Of a stretch of 64,000 bases of DNA, positions 43,610-52,829 are shown in pieces. A program made the position numbers and the translations under genes. The first letter of the stretch is position 1; each line of letters opens with the position of its first letter. The notes beneath the pieces are model-generated. The model saw only the letters and a list, made by a program, of their open reading frames with translations. It was not told where the DNA came from and ran no database searches. The stretch covers positions 1 through 64,000 of the forward strand of contig JABABK010000014.1 of assembly GCA_014238285.1 (NCBI GenBank), in the 5' to 3' direction. This DNA comes from Hellea sp. Its GTDB lineage: Bacteria > Pseudomonadota > Alphaproteobacteria > Caulobacterales > Maricaulaceae.

Positions 43610-45208
43610 ATGTCTAAAGCCGCTATAGAGGCGCCGCGTCGGCGCGTATTTGCTATTATTTCTCACCCGGATGCCGGTAAGACGACGCTGACTGAAAATA
43701 TGTTGCACTCCGCCGGCGCTATTCACTTGGCAGGACAGGTTGCGGCGCGGGGTCAAGCACGGCGGACACAATCTGACTGGATGAAGATCGAGCAAGAGCG
43801 CGGTATTTCAGTCTCCTCATCTGTGATGACATTCGAGCATAAAGACCTGATCTTTAACTTACTGGATACGCCGGGCCATGAAGACTTCTCCGAGGATACT
43901 TACCGGACGCTGACCGCCGCAGATGCCGCCGTTATGGTGCTCGACGTGGCCAAAGGTATTGAGCCGCAAACGCTTAAGCTTTTCGAAGTCTGCCGCCTAC
44001 GTGACATTCCAATTATCACCTTAGTCAACAAGCTTGACCGCGAAGGCCTGGAACCTTTTGATCTTCTCGCCGAGATCGAAAACAAACTTGCCCTGGATGT
44101 ACGGCCTATGCAGTGGCCCGCTGCTTCCGGTCGCCGTTTTCGCGGTGTTGCCGATCTACGTACCAATGAGTTTCTCAAATACATTCGCCCGGATGAAGGC
44201 GGTGATGCCTCTATGGGTGCAGAGCGTACTCCCATGACTGGCGAGGCGATCAAGGCTCACTTTAATGACGATAAACTGCTCGCGGAATTCCAAGAGGAAG
44301 CAGAACTTGCCAAAGAATATGGCGAGTTCAATATCCAATCATTCCGTGAAGGCCATATGACACCGGTCTATTTTGGCTCGGCTTTACGGCGCTTTGGCGT
44401 GCGCGAATTACTCGATGCTTTAGCAGAATTTGTGCCCGGTCCTCAACCTGAAAAGGCTGAGAAATTTGGGAAGGAAATCATCCTAAATCCAACCGATAAA
44501 GAAGTCGCCGGCTTTGTATTTAAAGTACAGGCTAATATGGACCTGAACCACCGCGACCGCGTGGCGTTTTTGCGGCTCTGTTCGGGCGAATTTAAGCGCG
44601 GCATGAAGCTCAAAACCTTCGAAAACAAAACCATTTCAGTCCACAATCCGATCTTGTTTTTCGCCCAGGATCGAGAACTAGCGGATAATGCTTTTGCAGG
44701 TGATGTCATTGGCATTCCCAACCACGGGGCGCTCCGCGTAGGCGATAGTCTCTCTGAAAGCGGCAAGGTTAAGTTCGCGGGTATTCCAAACTTCGCGCCT
44801 GAAATCCTGCGTAAGGCCCGCACAAAAGATCCGCTTAAAGCCAAGCACCTGAAAAAGGCCCTCGAAAGCCTGGCCGAAGAAGGCGTGACGCAATTATTCA
44901 AGCCGCAAATGGGCAGCGATATTATCGTCGGCGCCGTTGGCGCCCTACAAATCGAAGTCATGTCCGAACGCATTAAAACCGAATATGGCCTCGAAGTGAT
45001 TTTCGAAGCCCCGCCCTATCAAACTGCGCGGTGGCTCTCTTGTGACGATCCTGCCAAAATCGAAGACTTCTCTGCCAAGAATCGTAACACCATGGCCGAG
45101 GATATTGACGGCGATCCTGTCTACCTAGCTAAATCATCATGGGATGTCGGTTACGCGGAAGAAAAGAATCCTGACATCAAATTTCTGAAAGCTAAAGAAC
45201 GCAGATAA
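43610..45208 (+). CDS. prfC: Peptide chain release factor 3
   Basis: The 532-residue GTPase recycles RF1/RF2 after termination. G-domain motifs are SHPDAGKTTLTENML (G1), ERGISVSSS (G2), DTPGHEDFSEDTYRTL (G3) and NKLDRE (G4), as in RF3 rather than EF-G. QFFDE... text is replaced by the usual RF3 C-terminal region ending in RWL...AKS. Length fits the family. It is likely transcribed alone or with the ADP-ribosylglycohydrolase gene downstream. Confidence 0.95.
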   Translation: MSKAAIEAPRRRVFAIISHPDAGKTTLTENMLHSAGAIHLAGQVAARGQARRTQSDWMKIEQERGISVSSSVMTFEHKDLIFNLLDTPGHEDFSEDTYRTLTAADAAVMVLDVAKGIEPQTLKLFEVCRLRDIPIITLVNKLDREGLEPFDLLAEIENKLALDVRPMQWPAASGRRFRGVADLRTNEFLKYIRPDEGGDASMGAERTPMTGEAIKAHFNDDKLLAEFQEEAELAKEYGEFNIQSFREGHMTPVYFGSALRRFGVRELLDALAEFVPGPQPEKAEKFGKEIILNPTDKEVAGFVFKVQANMDLNHRDRVAFLRLCSGEFKRGMKLKTFENKTISVHNPILFFAQDRELADNAFAGDVIGIPNHGALRVGDSLSESGKVKFAGIPNFAPEILRKARTKDPLKAKHLKKALESLAEEGVTQLFKPQMGSDIIVGAVGALQIEVMSERIKTEYGLEVIFEAPPYQTARWLSCDDPAKIEDFSAKNRNTMAEDIDGDPVYLAKSSWDVGYAEEKNPDIKFLKAKERR

Positions 45209-45261
45209 ATTCACTCGCTATATTGCAGAGAAATTGTTATTTCTTCGATAGGAGAATTAAT

Positions 45262-46038
45262 ATGTTAGGTGCCATTTGCGGGGATATCATTGGTTCTGTT
45301 TACGAACAAGATAACCTAAAATCCAAATCATTTCCTCTTTTCAGTAAAAGCTGTCATTTTACAGATGACACTGTTCTAACATGCGCTCTAGCGGACAGTC
45401 TTTTACATGACCGTCCATTTGCGGAAAACGTCAAACGCTTCTACCATTGGTATCCCAAAGCAGGCTATGGTTTCATGTTTTCAAAATGGGCCAAATCAGA
45501 CGAGACACGCGGATATTTTTCATATGGCAACGGTTCTGCAATGCGTGTCAGTCCGGTAGTTTGGGCATTTGACACTTTAGCCGAGGTTTTAGAAATCGCC
45601 GAAGCGAGTGCTGCCGTCACACATAATCATCCTGAAGGCATTAAAGGGGCGAAAGCCATTGCTGGCGCAGCTTTTTTGGCACGAAAACGTTTTGATAAAG
45701 ACGAAATCAAAACCTTTGCGGAACAACTCGATTACGACCTTTCTTTCACGCTTGATGAAATTCGCCCAGATTACTATTTTGATGCCACATGCCAGAACTC
45801 TGTCCCTCAAGCTATTGTTGCTTTCCTAGAATCCACTAATTTTGAAGACGCTATAAGATGCGCGATATCAATTGGTGGTGACAGTGATACGATTGCCTGT
45901 ATGACAGGCAGTATTGCAGAGGCGTTTTATGGCCAGGTTCCATCAAATATACGTGCCCAAACTTTGCCAATCCTAGACAGTAGACTGAGAGGGATATTGG
46001 AATTATTTGAAGAAAAATACATTGCAAGCAATAGATAA
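45262..46038 (+). CDS. ADP-ribosylglycohydrolase family protein (DraG-like)
   Basis: The ATG at 45262, with AGGAG 8 bases upstream, gives 258 residues; an in-frame codon at 45223 has no such site. MLGAICGDIIGSVYE, HFTDDTVLTCALAD and IGGDSDTIACMTGSI are the motifs that hold the two metal ions in DraG/ARH enzymes. Such enzymes remove ADP-ribose from proteins or nucleic acid. There is no DraT, toxin or macrodomain gene beside it. The coding sequence looks more AT-rich than prfC and may have been acquired. Confidence 0.85.
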   Translation: MLGAICGDIIGSVYEQDNLKSKSFPLFSKSCHFTDDTVLTCALADSLLHDRPFAENVKRFYHWYPKAGYGFMFSKWAKSDETRGYFSYGNGSAMRVSPVVWAFDTLAEVLEIAEASAAVTHNHPEGIKGAKAIAGAAFLARKRFDKDEIKTFAEQLDYDLSFTLDEIRPDYYFDATCQNSVPQAIVAFLESTNFEDAIRCAISIGGDSDTIACMTGSIAEAFYGQVPSNIRAQTLPILDSRLRGILELFEEKYIASNR

Positions 46039-46084
46039 AACTAAAACTACGTGACAGTCTTACGCCTTAAAGATATCAAAGTGT

Positions 46085-46735
46085 ATGAAATCACCTTTAA
46101 CGCTCTACATCGGCAATTATAATTACTCGTCATGGTCCTTGCGGCCTTGGCTGGTTTTAACCAAAGCCGAGTTGCCTTTTAAAACTAAGGTTATCGATCT
46201 CGATATTCCAGGCTATAAAAACAAACTTCTCGCCTTATCCGATGCTGGTACCGTTCCCGTTCTGCAAGTCGGTAAGGACAAAATCCCGGATAGCCTCGCA
46301 ATCTGTGAATTTGCTGCCAAAGCCGTCCCTAATTTATGGCCCAAAGACCCGGAAGATAAAAAACGTGCCCGCGAAGTCGTTGAGATGATGCATACAGGCT
46401 TTGAAGCGGTTCGGCACGAAGCACCCATGAACCTAAAGCGCCGAACATCCCTGCCTATGCCGCAGACTTGTCTGGACGAAGCCAGCGAAATCGATGATAT
46501 GTGGACCGAACTCTTGGCCCGCCATGATGGCCCCTACCTATTTGATGAGTGGTCCATAGCTGATGCGTTTTACACACCGGTTGCGACGCGGTTCGCATCT
46601 TATGACATACCGCGATCGGTTCGTGCAGATACTTATATATCTGAGCTCATGAGTGATCTTGATTTTCAAAACTGGGAAATGATGGCTTTTGGCGAGACGC
46701 ATATTCTACCCGAAACAGATGCGGTGAATAGATGA
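46085..46735 (+). CDS. Glutathione S-transferase family protein
   Basis: The 216-residue protein has an N-terminal thioredoxin-like domain (NYNYSSWSLRPWLVLTKAEL, with Ser residues at the place of the catalytic Ser/Tyr; SDAGTVPVLQ gives the cis-proline; DSLAICEFA the glutathione-binding acid/serine). A helical C-terminal domain follows. It acts in the cytosol on an unknown electrophile. The stop overlaps the start of the protease gene (ATGA), so the two are probably co-transcribed. Confidence 0.88.
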   Translation: MKSPLTLYIGNYNYSSWSLRPWLVLTKAELPFKTKVIDLDIPGYKNKLLALSDAGTVPVLQVGKDKIPDSLAICEFAAKAVPNLWPKDPEDKKRAREVVEMMHTGFEAVRHEAPMNLKRRTSLPMPQTCLDEASEIDDMWTELLARHDGPYLFDEWSIADAFYTPVATRFASYDIPRSVRADTYISELMSDLDFQNWEMMAFGETHILPETDAVNR

Positions 46736-47511
46736 AATCAGTCGGCAAGGTTTGTAAATTCTTATGGGCCTTTAGTCTGACGCAATTTTTATGGGCCGGA
46801 GTCGCCATGGCCTCAACCCCCGTGTCTATTGAAGCTTTGAACGCGAATCCATCGAACAATACGAGTGTTCTAAACCTTTATTGCCGCGATGATGACGGGC
46901 GATATTTCCAATCCCGTATTGCCCTGATAAATTCGTCCGACCCAAAGGCTGACTACGCGATTACAACGGCTCACGGTTTTACACCAACAAATGGGAAGCA
47001 TTTGACAAATTGCTATGTCCGTAGTTTTAAGCACGTCTATAAACTTACTGACGTCTTTATTGCCAATGACTTCAAACCTGGATCAGCAACGGATTGGGCG
47101 ATCATAAAACTGCCTCGCATCACAAAAAATGACATTGTTCGATATAAGCTTCCAGAGTTCTCTCTACCATCACAAAACGCCTTCAAACAACAAGCCAACA
47201 TAGTGACATTTCCAAAAGCTCGAGGCCTCGGTCATAACTCTCAAACTTGCTTATCATTACCCGGCGCCTATGTGGGAATTATAGAGTCAAATGTACTGGC
47301 CCATGATTGCAGAGTCACAGGAGGGCAATCGGGCTCTCCGCTGGCAACCTCCTATCTCGGGCAAGATGTTCTTATCGGAATTCATTTGGGACAAAGTTTT
47401 ATTGTTCAATCCCCTGTAACACTGCGGCCAGAGCGTATGGGGTATTTTAGGTTTTTTGATCGCGTAATGGTCGAAAACATCGACACCGCCATAAAGGAAT
47501 TTGGCCCATAA
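46732..47511 (+). CDS. Secreted trypsin-like serine protease
   Basis: The 259-residue protein has a signal peptide (about 1-27, ending AMAS). The chymotrypsin-fold triad is His81 in TTAHG, Asp121 in ATDWAI and Ser200 in GGQSGSPL. Its paired cysteines (in NLYCRD, LTNCYV, TCLSLP and AHDCRV) suggest two disulfides, so it is periplasmic or extracellular. The substrate is unknown. It overlaps the GST gene upstream. Confidence 0.85.
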   Translation: MKSVGKVCKFLWAFSLTQFLWAGVAMASTPVSIEALNANPSNNTSVLNLYCRDDDGRYFQSRIALINSSDPKADYAITTAHGFTPTNGKHLTNCYVRSFKHVYKLTDVFIANDFKPGSATDWAIIKLPRITKNDIVRYKLPEFSLPSQNAFKQQANIVTFPKARGLGHNSQTCLSLPGAYVGIIESNVLAHDCRVTGGQSGSPLATSYLGQDVLIGIHLGQSFIVQSPVTLRPERMGYFRFFDRVMVENIDTAIKEFGP

Positions 47512-47584
47512 ACAAGGTGTGAAAAAACCCACCTTGCTCACCGCTTAAATTCATGCTTTTCTGACAAAAATAGAGGGATTTTCC

Positions 47585-48400
47585 ATGCAACTTATTTGTG
47601 TATCCGGTCTACCACGCGCTGGTTCGACTTTATTATGCCAGCTTTTAGCCCAGCACCCCGACGTTTATTCAACCGGGCATTCCTCCCCGCTTGTTAGCGT
47701 TCTAGAGAATGTCCGCTCAACCATGAGCTCAAACGATTTCTCTCTGGCTCAGCTCGATGTAGATTTTGACCTCGCCTATAACCGCATCGAAAATGTCTTA
47801 CAATCCGTGTTATCAGGTTGGTTCGCTGAAACAGATAAAAAACATGTTGTCGACAAAAACCGTGGCTGGCTGCGCATGGCAGAAATGCTCAATGATCTGC
47901 ACGGTGATTGGAAAATTCTCGTCTGTATTCGCGATCTCACGCAGATTTACGGCTCGATTGAGTCCCAGCACGCCAAAACGCGATACCTAAACTTTGCTGA
48001 CGGTACAGATGCTCACGGCGGTATGGCCAGAGCTGATAAGTTATTCGCTAATGGCGGCGTTGTCGGGGGGCCGCTCAGCTTCATTCGCGACATTCAAGAC
48101 ATTCAAGACCGAGCCATTCATGACCGTATCCAATATGTACCATTTGAATATTTGACCCAAAACCCCAAAGAAGCTGTCGAAGAAATGTTTGACTGGCTTG
48201 GCCTAAAAAAAGCCAAAGTCAATCCGAACAAACTGACCACGCGGCCCCATGAAAGCGATAGCTATTACCGCTTTAAATATCGCCACGAAACCCGCACATC
48301 TATTTCTGCGCCTAGCCGGCACATCATCCCGCCGAGGGTCGAAGAAGGGTTACGTAAGAATTACAAATGGTATTTCGACCAGTTTTATCCGGGCCAGTAA
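47585..48400 (+). CDS. Sulfotransferase family protein
   Basis: The 271-residue protein begins MQLICVSGLPRAGSTLLCQL, where GLPRAGSTLL is the 5'-phosphosulfate-binding loop of PAPS-dependent sulfotransferases. ILVCIRDLTQIYGSIES fits the 3'-phosphate-binding motif. It would transfer sulfate from PAPS to a carbohydrate, protein or small molecule. The cofactor loop also occurs in related proteins of other activity. It follows the protease gene by 73 bases and precedes a large palindrome. Confidence 0.85.
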   Translation: MQLICVSGLPRAGSTLLCQLLAQHPDVYSTGHSSPLVSVLENVRSTMSSNDFSLAQLDVDFDLAYNRIENVLQSVLSGWFAETDKKHVVDKNRGWLRMAEMLNDLHGDWKILVCIRDLTQIYGSIESQHAKTRYLNFADGTDAHGGMARADKLFANGGVVGGPLSFIRDIQDIQDRAIHDRIQYVPFEYLTQNPKEAVEEMFDWLGLKKAKVNPNKLTTRPHESDSYYRFKYRHETRTSISAPSRHIIPPRVEEGLRKNYKWYFDQFYPGQ

Positions 48401-48435
48401 ACCATAGGCGTTGCCAACGGTACGCTTAAAATAGT

Positions 48436-48492
48436 ATATTAATAAATGGATATAGGGCCGCTTTAAGCGGCCCTATATCCATTTATTAATAT
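48436..48492. repeat. 57-bp almost perfect palindrome
   Basis: Arms 48436-48463 and 48465-48492 are exact reverse complements of 28 bp, with a single T at the centre. The core AGGGCCGCTT/AAGCGGCCCT is GC-rich and the outer part AT-rich. It follows the sulfotransferase stop by 35 bases. A terminator is possible, but no T-run follows; cruciform formation or protein binding is also possible. Confidence 0.8.
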
Positions 48493-48645
48493 TAGATGAT
48501 ATTTTGCATCAGCTCTAATTTTATGTTAAGCTAGCCAAGAGGTTGTGGGGATCTCGATCGACGATCCTCAGAATTCCATCTGTTTGTTAAATGAACAGGT
48601 CGATCAGACACATGGGGCGGTTTTGTCATGCAACAGGAGGCGTAA

Positions 48646-49213
48646 ATGACAAATACCTTAAATCTATTACCTCAAAAAACGACCGGACGTAAAGCTTTGG
48701 ATGATGGCTCTCACATCCAGCGCGGTTTTGAGCATAGCTCTAGCGTCTTCGGCGGCGGCAGAAAATAACGATATAGAAACCTATGACGGTAAAGTAGATG
48801 CGGCCTGCCTCGCACTAGAGCTGACGGCGCCGCCGCTGGATAGTTTGAACGGCAATGTGATTGCTGGACCGCCGCCATTGATGTGAACCGCCGGGAGATC
48901 ACCCGCAATAGCATCAAGATTGATCAAGCTTTTGCTAGGATCGATGCCAATACGGCGGCCATTGATGGCAATAGACAACGGATCTCGGATATTGAAGAAG
49001 GCCTGGCCGCTGTCGCCGCCCTGCCCGATATGTTCCTTGACCATGACGATACGATTGCTGCTAGCGGAGGCGTTGGCATTTATGGCGACCAAGTTGGTTT
49101 TGGCGCGACACTCGCGGATAAGAGGAAATGACAACTGGTCCTTTGGGGCGTCAACGGCCTTTTCGGAAGAAGGCGATATGGCCGGGAAACTACAAGTACG
49201 TTGGACCAAGTAG
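48646..49213 (+). pseudogene. Frameshifted YadA-like trimeric adhesin remnant
   Basis: Pieces of one protein are spread over alternating frames. MTNTLNLLPQKTTGRKA (from 48646) leads in another frame into a signal-like LTSSAVLSIALASSAAAEN (about 48701-48886). A return to the first frame gives ITRNSIKIDQAFARIDANTA and EEGLAAVAALPDMFLDHDD. A last shift near 49113 gives IRGNDNWSFGASTAF to the TAG at 49213. The end matches the YadA-like C-terminal anchor of alphaproteobacterial surface proteins. At least three indels are needed, while neighbours are intact. AGGAGG upstream and a terminator downstream remain. Confidence 0.75.
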
Positions 49214-49234
49214 TTCAAATAAACCCATGCTTTA

Positions 49235-49261
49235 ATACCGGGATTCCACCCGGTATTTTTT
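49235..49261 (+). terminator. Intrinsic terminator after the adhesin remnant
   Basis: ATACCGGG and CCCGGTAT form an 8-bp perfect stem around ATTCCA, followed by six T. This is a textbook rho-independent terminator for plus-strand transcription, 22 bases after the pseudogene stop and ahead of apt. Confidence 0.85.
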
Positions 49262-49304
49262 ACCCAGACTTGCCGCCAGTGTTAGGGCGTTCTATACAGT
49301 CCAA

Positions 49305-49832
49305 ATGAACCTCAAAGATACGATCCGTACTATTCCCGACTTTCCTAAAAAAGGCATTATGTTTCGGGATATCACAACCCTTATGACAAACCCGAAGGGC
49401 TTTACCGAGGCGGTGAAGCAGCTTGCCGCACCATATAAGAACACCCAAATTGATAATGTCGTCGGCATTGAAGCACGCGGTTTTATCTTCGGCGCAGCGC
49501 TCGCCGTTGAACTCGGCGCGGGATTTGTGCCGGTCCGTAAAAAGGGCAAGCTGCCTTTTGATACCTATGAGCAAGACTACGACCTTGAATATGGAACGGA
49601 CACGCTGGAACTTCATGCTGACGCTGTTCGCGGGCAAGAAAGAATCTTACTGATTGATGACCTCATCGCCACTGGCGGGACTGCAGAAGCGGCGGTTAAG
49701 CTGTTACGTAAAGCCGGCGGCAATGTAATTGCAGCGGCGTTTGTGATTGATCTGCCAGACCTTGGCGGGCGTCAAAGAATAGAAGCCATGGGTGTACCAG
49801 TGACAACACTCGTTGAATTTGACGGGCACTAA
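49305..49832 (+). CDS. apt: Adenine phosphoribosyltransferase
   Basis: The 175-residue enzyme salvages adenine to AMP using PRPP. It opens IRTIPDFPKKGIMFRDITTL and carries the PRPP motif ILLIDDLIATGGTAEAA, with ARGFIFGAALA between. Length and order are normal. The MOSC gene begins 2 bases after its stop. Confidence 0.95.
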   Translation: MNLKDTIRTIPDFPKKGIMFRDITTLMTNPKGFTEAVKQLAAPYKNTQIDNVVGIEARGFIFGAALAVELGAGFVPVRKKGKLPFDTYEQDYDLEYGTDTLELHADAVRGQERILLIDDLIATGGTAEAAVKLLRKAGGNVIAAAFVIDLPDLGGRQRIEAMGVPVTTLVEFDGH

Positions 49833-49834
49833 GC

Positions 49835-50647
49835 GTGCGAGTAGATGCTCTCTACATTCATCCCGTAAAATCATGTGCCCCGCTCACCGTAGACCAATCC
49901 ACTATTGAGCCTAGAGGTCTCGCGTGGGATCGGCGCGCTATTCTTGTGGGCGCAAATGGGAAATTTGTGTCTCAGCGTGAGCATGGTAAAATGGCGCAAA
50001 TCATTCCCATCATCGAAAACAGCGTTCTGTCGCTTAAAATCGACAATCACATCTACGTGGCGGCGCCAACGAATAAGCGCATTAAGGCGCAAGTCTGGCG
50101 TGACCAAGTTAACTTGGCACTTGCCGATAAAGAGATCAATCACGCCCTTTCAAAATTTTTGAGGCAAGATGTTAAGCTTGCTTTTATGGATGACATTAGC
50201 GCGCGGCACACAAACCCAGATTGGGCCGATAGCCCTACGAGCCTTGCCGATGGATACCCTGTTTTAGTCGCCAATACAGCCTCCTTAGACGATCTGGCAA
50301 GGATTGCGGGCATTCCCCTCACTATGGAGCAATTTCGTCCAAATATCGTTCTGGAAACGAATACGCCTTGGGTAGAAGATGAGTGGGCCGTCATTCAAAT
50401 CGGCGATGTCGTGCTTGAGCTGGTCAAGCCCTGTAGCCGCTGCGTCATGACTACATTACATCCCCAAACAGGGAATGCAGACTTCCCGGAAACAATGAAG
50501 GCTCTCATAAAGCGGCGGAAGTCTGGTGATAATCGTGTCAAAGGCGTTTTGTTTGGATGGAATGCGGTGGTTCGCAAAAGTGGAAAATTATCCCTCGGAA
50601 TGAAGGCTAAAATATTACAAACTCGGCCCCCTTGGCCAATGGCATAA
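49835..50647 (+). CDS. MOSC domain protein (molybdenum-cofactor sulfurase C-terminal type)
   Basis: The start is GTG, 2 bases after apt. The 270-residue protein has a MOSC N-terminal beta-barrel domain (about 1-95; YIHPVKSCAPLTVDQ, GLAWDRRAILVG) and a MOSC domain (about 110-265; KPCSRCVMTTLHPQTG). KPCSRC holds the conserved cysteine pair of YcbX/mARC-like proteins, which handle molybdenum cofactor in reductions of N-hydroxylated bases. Cofactor binding here is inference from family. Confidence 0.88.
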   Translation: MRVDALYIHPVKSCAPLTVDQSTIEPRGLAWDRRAILVGANGKFVSQREHGKMAQIIPIIENSVLSLKIDNHIYVAAPTNKRIKAQVWRDQVNLALADKEINHALSKFLRQDVKLAFMDDISARHTNPDWADSPTSLADGYPVLVANTASLDDLARIAGIPLTMEQFRPNIVLETNTPWVEDEWAVIQIGDVVLELVKPCSRCVMTTLHPQTGNADFPETMKALIKRRKSGDNRVKGVLFGWNAVVRKSGKLSLGMKAKILQTRPPWPMA

Positions 50648-50649
50648 TC

Positions 50650-52248
50650 TTATGCCCGCATCACCGGGATAATAATCTCTGCCGTTGTTCCAACGCCTTC
50701 ATGGCTCGAGAGTTCAAAACGTCCGCCATGTAATTCTGTTAGCGATTTGACCAGTGAAAGACCTAAGCCGCTGCTACGAGCGTCATTGGCGCGGCCGCTG
50801 TCGGATTGAGAATAAGGCTGCCCGATCAGCGCAATCTGGTCTTTGCTGATACCGGCTCCATTGTCGACGACACCAATTTTGATAAATCCATCTTCGGCTT
50901 CGCCGCGCACTAGGACCCGGCCACCTTTTGGTGTAAATTTGACGGCATTAGACAATAGATTTAACAATACCTGACGTAAGGCTTTACGATCAGCATCCAC
51001 TAAAAGCTCATCGGTTTCAGTCAATATTTCGACGTCAAGCTTAAGCTGGGCAGCGTCGGCGGAAGGCCGCAGCATTTTCACAGAGCTTCGGATTACGTCG
51101 GCTGCATCAAACTTATGATAGGTCAGCTCATATTTACCCGCGTCTACTCGTGATAAGTCCAGCACATCGCCGATCAAGTCCAGCATGTGCTGACCGCTAT
51201 CGTGAATTAAATCGGCATATTCAGCGTATTTATTAGGCAGCGGCCCAAACAAGCGCGAGCGCATCATGTCTGAAAACCCGATAATAGCATTTAGCGGTGT
51301 CCTGAGTTCATGGCTTACGCCGGCGAAGAATAGTGATTTTCCATCTGCGTCTTTTTCCGCGGTTGCAAGCGCTTGATGAAGAGAGTTTACACGGGATTCA
51401 TGGGAGGAACTGTCGTGAATGTGTAGCAAGACTTCATCGCCCTTTAAAGGCCCGCCGGTAATTTCAGCCGCCCGGAAGCCGCCAGATGGCTGTTTCAGTC
51501 GAAACTTACGGGAAACCTTTCGTCCAGACTGCCGGGATTTATCAATCACAAATAATAGCTCATCACGCATAGGGCCCTGATCAAAAATATCGGAAGCATT
51601 TAGGTTTTGAGCCTCATCGTTGAGCCCCAGCTGAGCCGCAGCAAGCGATGTCATCATTGAAATTTGATTGTCGGCCCCAACCCGTAATAACCCGCCCGGA
51701 ACGGCGTCTAAAATATCCATAGAAAGTCCATCCAGGCTAGGCTCAGGTTTGGACGCGGCGACACCGTAGAGGGCGGCAATTAATAACGAAATCGTAGCCG
51801 CAATGCCTGTTTTTGTTCCCCAATCGGTCTGACTCAAATTCGACAAATCTATATTTGCGGCAAGGCCAGACTGTTTATAATAATAAATGGCAGCTGCAGC
51901 TATAGCTGCAACGACCATCGTCTCAATAACTTTTTCTTTTTCAAACAAAGCTGCAATAGCCGGCGCGCATAAAAACAAAATGGCCATTGGGAAAAATGCC
52001 ATTGCCAAGCACGCAACAACCGCCAGCGCAATCCAAACAAAAATAACGGTGATTTTCGCCCATTCACGGCGTAAAAACGGTGTTAAAAGCAAACTTGCAA
52101 TAGCCGGAAAACTTGCTGTGACGGCAATGGGCACGAGACCGGAGACATCACCCGAGCGAAGCGCTGCGCCGATTAAGGCGGCGGCTATACAGATTAACCA
52201 GATAATACTGGCGATCCATATGCCTCTATGCCGTTCTATAGCCATCAT
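50650..52248 (-). CDS. Membrane-bound sensor histidine kinase
   Basis: The 532-residue protein has about five or six N-terminal membrane helices (residues 10-175) and a PAS-like sensory region (about 185-290). A HisKA domain follows with His313 in GVSHELRTPLNAIIGFSDMM, then a HATPase_c domain with N-box LLNLLSNAVKFTPKGG, DNGAGISKDQ and SGLGLSLVKSL. It resembles PleC/DivJ-type cell-cycle kinases of Caulobacter relatives in its C-terminal half, although the membrane part is different. No response regulator is adjacent. It diverges from sufE. Confidence 0.9.
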   Translation of the reverse strand: MMAIERHRGIWIASIIWLICIAAALIGAALRSGDVSGLVPIAVTASFPAIASLLLTPFLRREWAKITVIFVWIALAVVACLAMAFFPMAILFLCAPAIAALFEKEKVIETMVVAAIAAAAIYYYKQSGLAANIDLSNLSQTDWGTKTGIAATISLLIAALYGVAASKPEPSLDGLSMDILDAVPGGLLRVGADNQISMMTSLAAAQLGLNDEAQNLNASDIFDQGPMRDELLFVIDKSRQSGRKVSRKFRLKQPSGGFRAAEITGGPLKGDEVLLHIHDSSSHESRVNSLHQALATAEKDADGKSLFFAGVSHELRTPLNAIIGFSDMMRSRLFGPLPNKYAEYADLIHDSGQHMLDLIGDVLDLSRVDAGKYELTYHKFDAADVIRSSVKMLRPSADAAQLKLDVEILTETDELLVDADRKALRQVLLNLLSNAVKFTPKGGRVLVRGEAEDGFIKIGVVDNGAGISKDQIALIGQPYSQSDSGRANDARSSGLGLSLVKSLTELHGGRFELSSHEGVGTTAEIIIPVMRA

Positions 52249-52396
52249 GGCGTTTCCTTATAGCGAGTCGCAATTAAAATCTATCTCACCGCTTTTTTAT
52301 GCACAAAGCTAGCCAATTCCCGCATCAGGCGAAAACATTCTCAGCCCTTGAAGCGAGGGCGCCCGCTCTCTATGTGGAGCACTGACAAGGAATATT

Positions 52397-52822
52397 ATGA
52401 AACTGCCGGATAACATTCAAAACCTGATCGACGATTTTGAATTTCTAAGCGATTGGGAAGACCGCTATATGCATGTCATTGATATGGGCAAACAATTAGC
52501 GCCCTTCACTGACGCGCTGAAGGTCGATGCAAATAAGGTTAAAGGCTGTGTCAGCCAAGTCTGGGTTGTCACGAATTATGATGAAGCGGCAGACCAATTG
52601 ACGTTTCAAGGCGATAGCGATGCCCATATTGTCAAAGGTCTGGTCGCCATTGTTCTGGAAATTTACTCTAGCCGCACGCCAAAAATGATCTCTGACATGG
52701 ATGCGGAGCCTATCCTGGCGAAGTTAGGCCTAGCTGAGCATCTCTCGCCGCAGCGATCTAACGGTTTGCGGGCTATGATTGGGCGGATTAAGGCTGAGGC
52801 GGCTTTGCGCCAAACGACTTAG
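52397..52822 (+). CDS. sufE: SufE family sulfur acceptor
   Basis: The 141-residue protein accepts sulfur from the cysteine desulfurase SufS for Fe-S cluster assembly. NIQNLIDDFEFLSDWEDRYM is the family opening, and Cys51 in VKGCVSQVW is the acceptor cysteine. IVLEIYSSRTP is followed by the LGLAEHLSPQRSNGL end motif. It stands apart from other suf genes. Confidence 0.93.
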   Translation: MKLPDNIQNLIDDFEFLSDWEDRYMHVIDMGKQLAPFTDALKVDANKVKGCVSQVWVVTNYDEAADQLTFQGDSDAHIVKGLVAIVLEIYSSRTPKMISDMDAEPILAKLGLAEHLSPQRSNGLRAMIGRIKAEAALRQTT

Positions 52823-52829
52823 AGCCGGC

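Noticed and set aside
44443-44973. Long frame antisense to prfC
   Set aside because: Shadow of a strongly conserved gene; serine/leucine-rich composition typical of antisense reading.
48436-48492. Palindrome as a clear intrinsic terminator
   Set aside because: No T-run follows on either strand and the stem is far longer than needed.
48646-49213. Programmed frameshifting in the adhesin remnant
   Set aside because: Three shifts without slippery heptamers or a consistent direction fit decay better.
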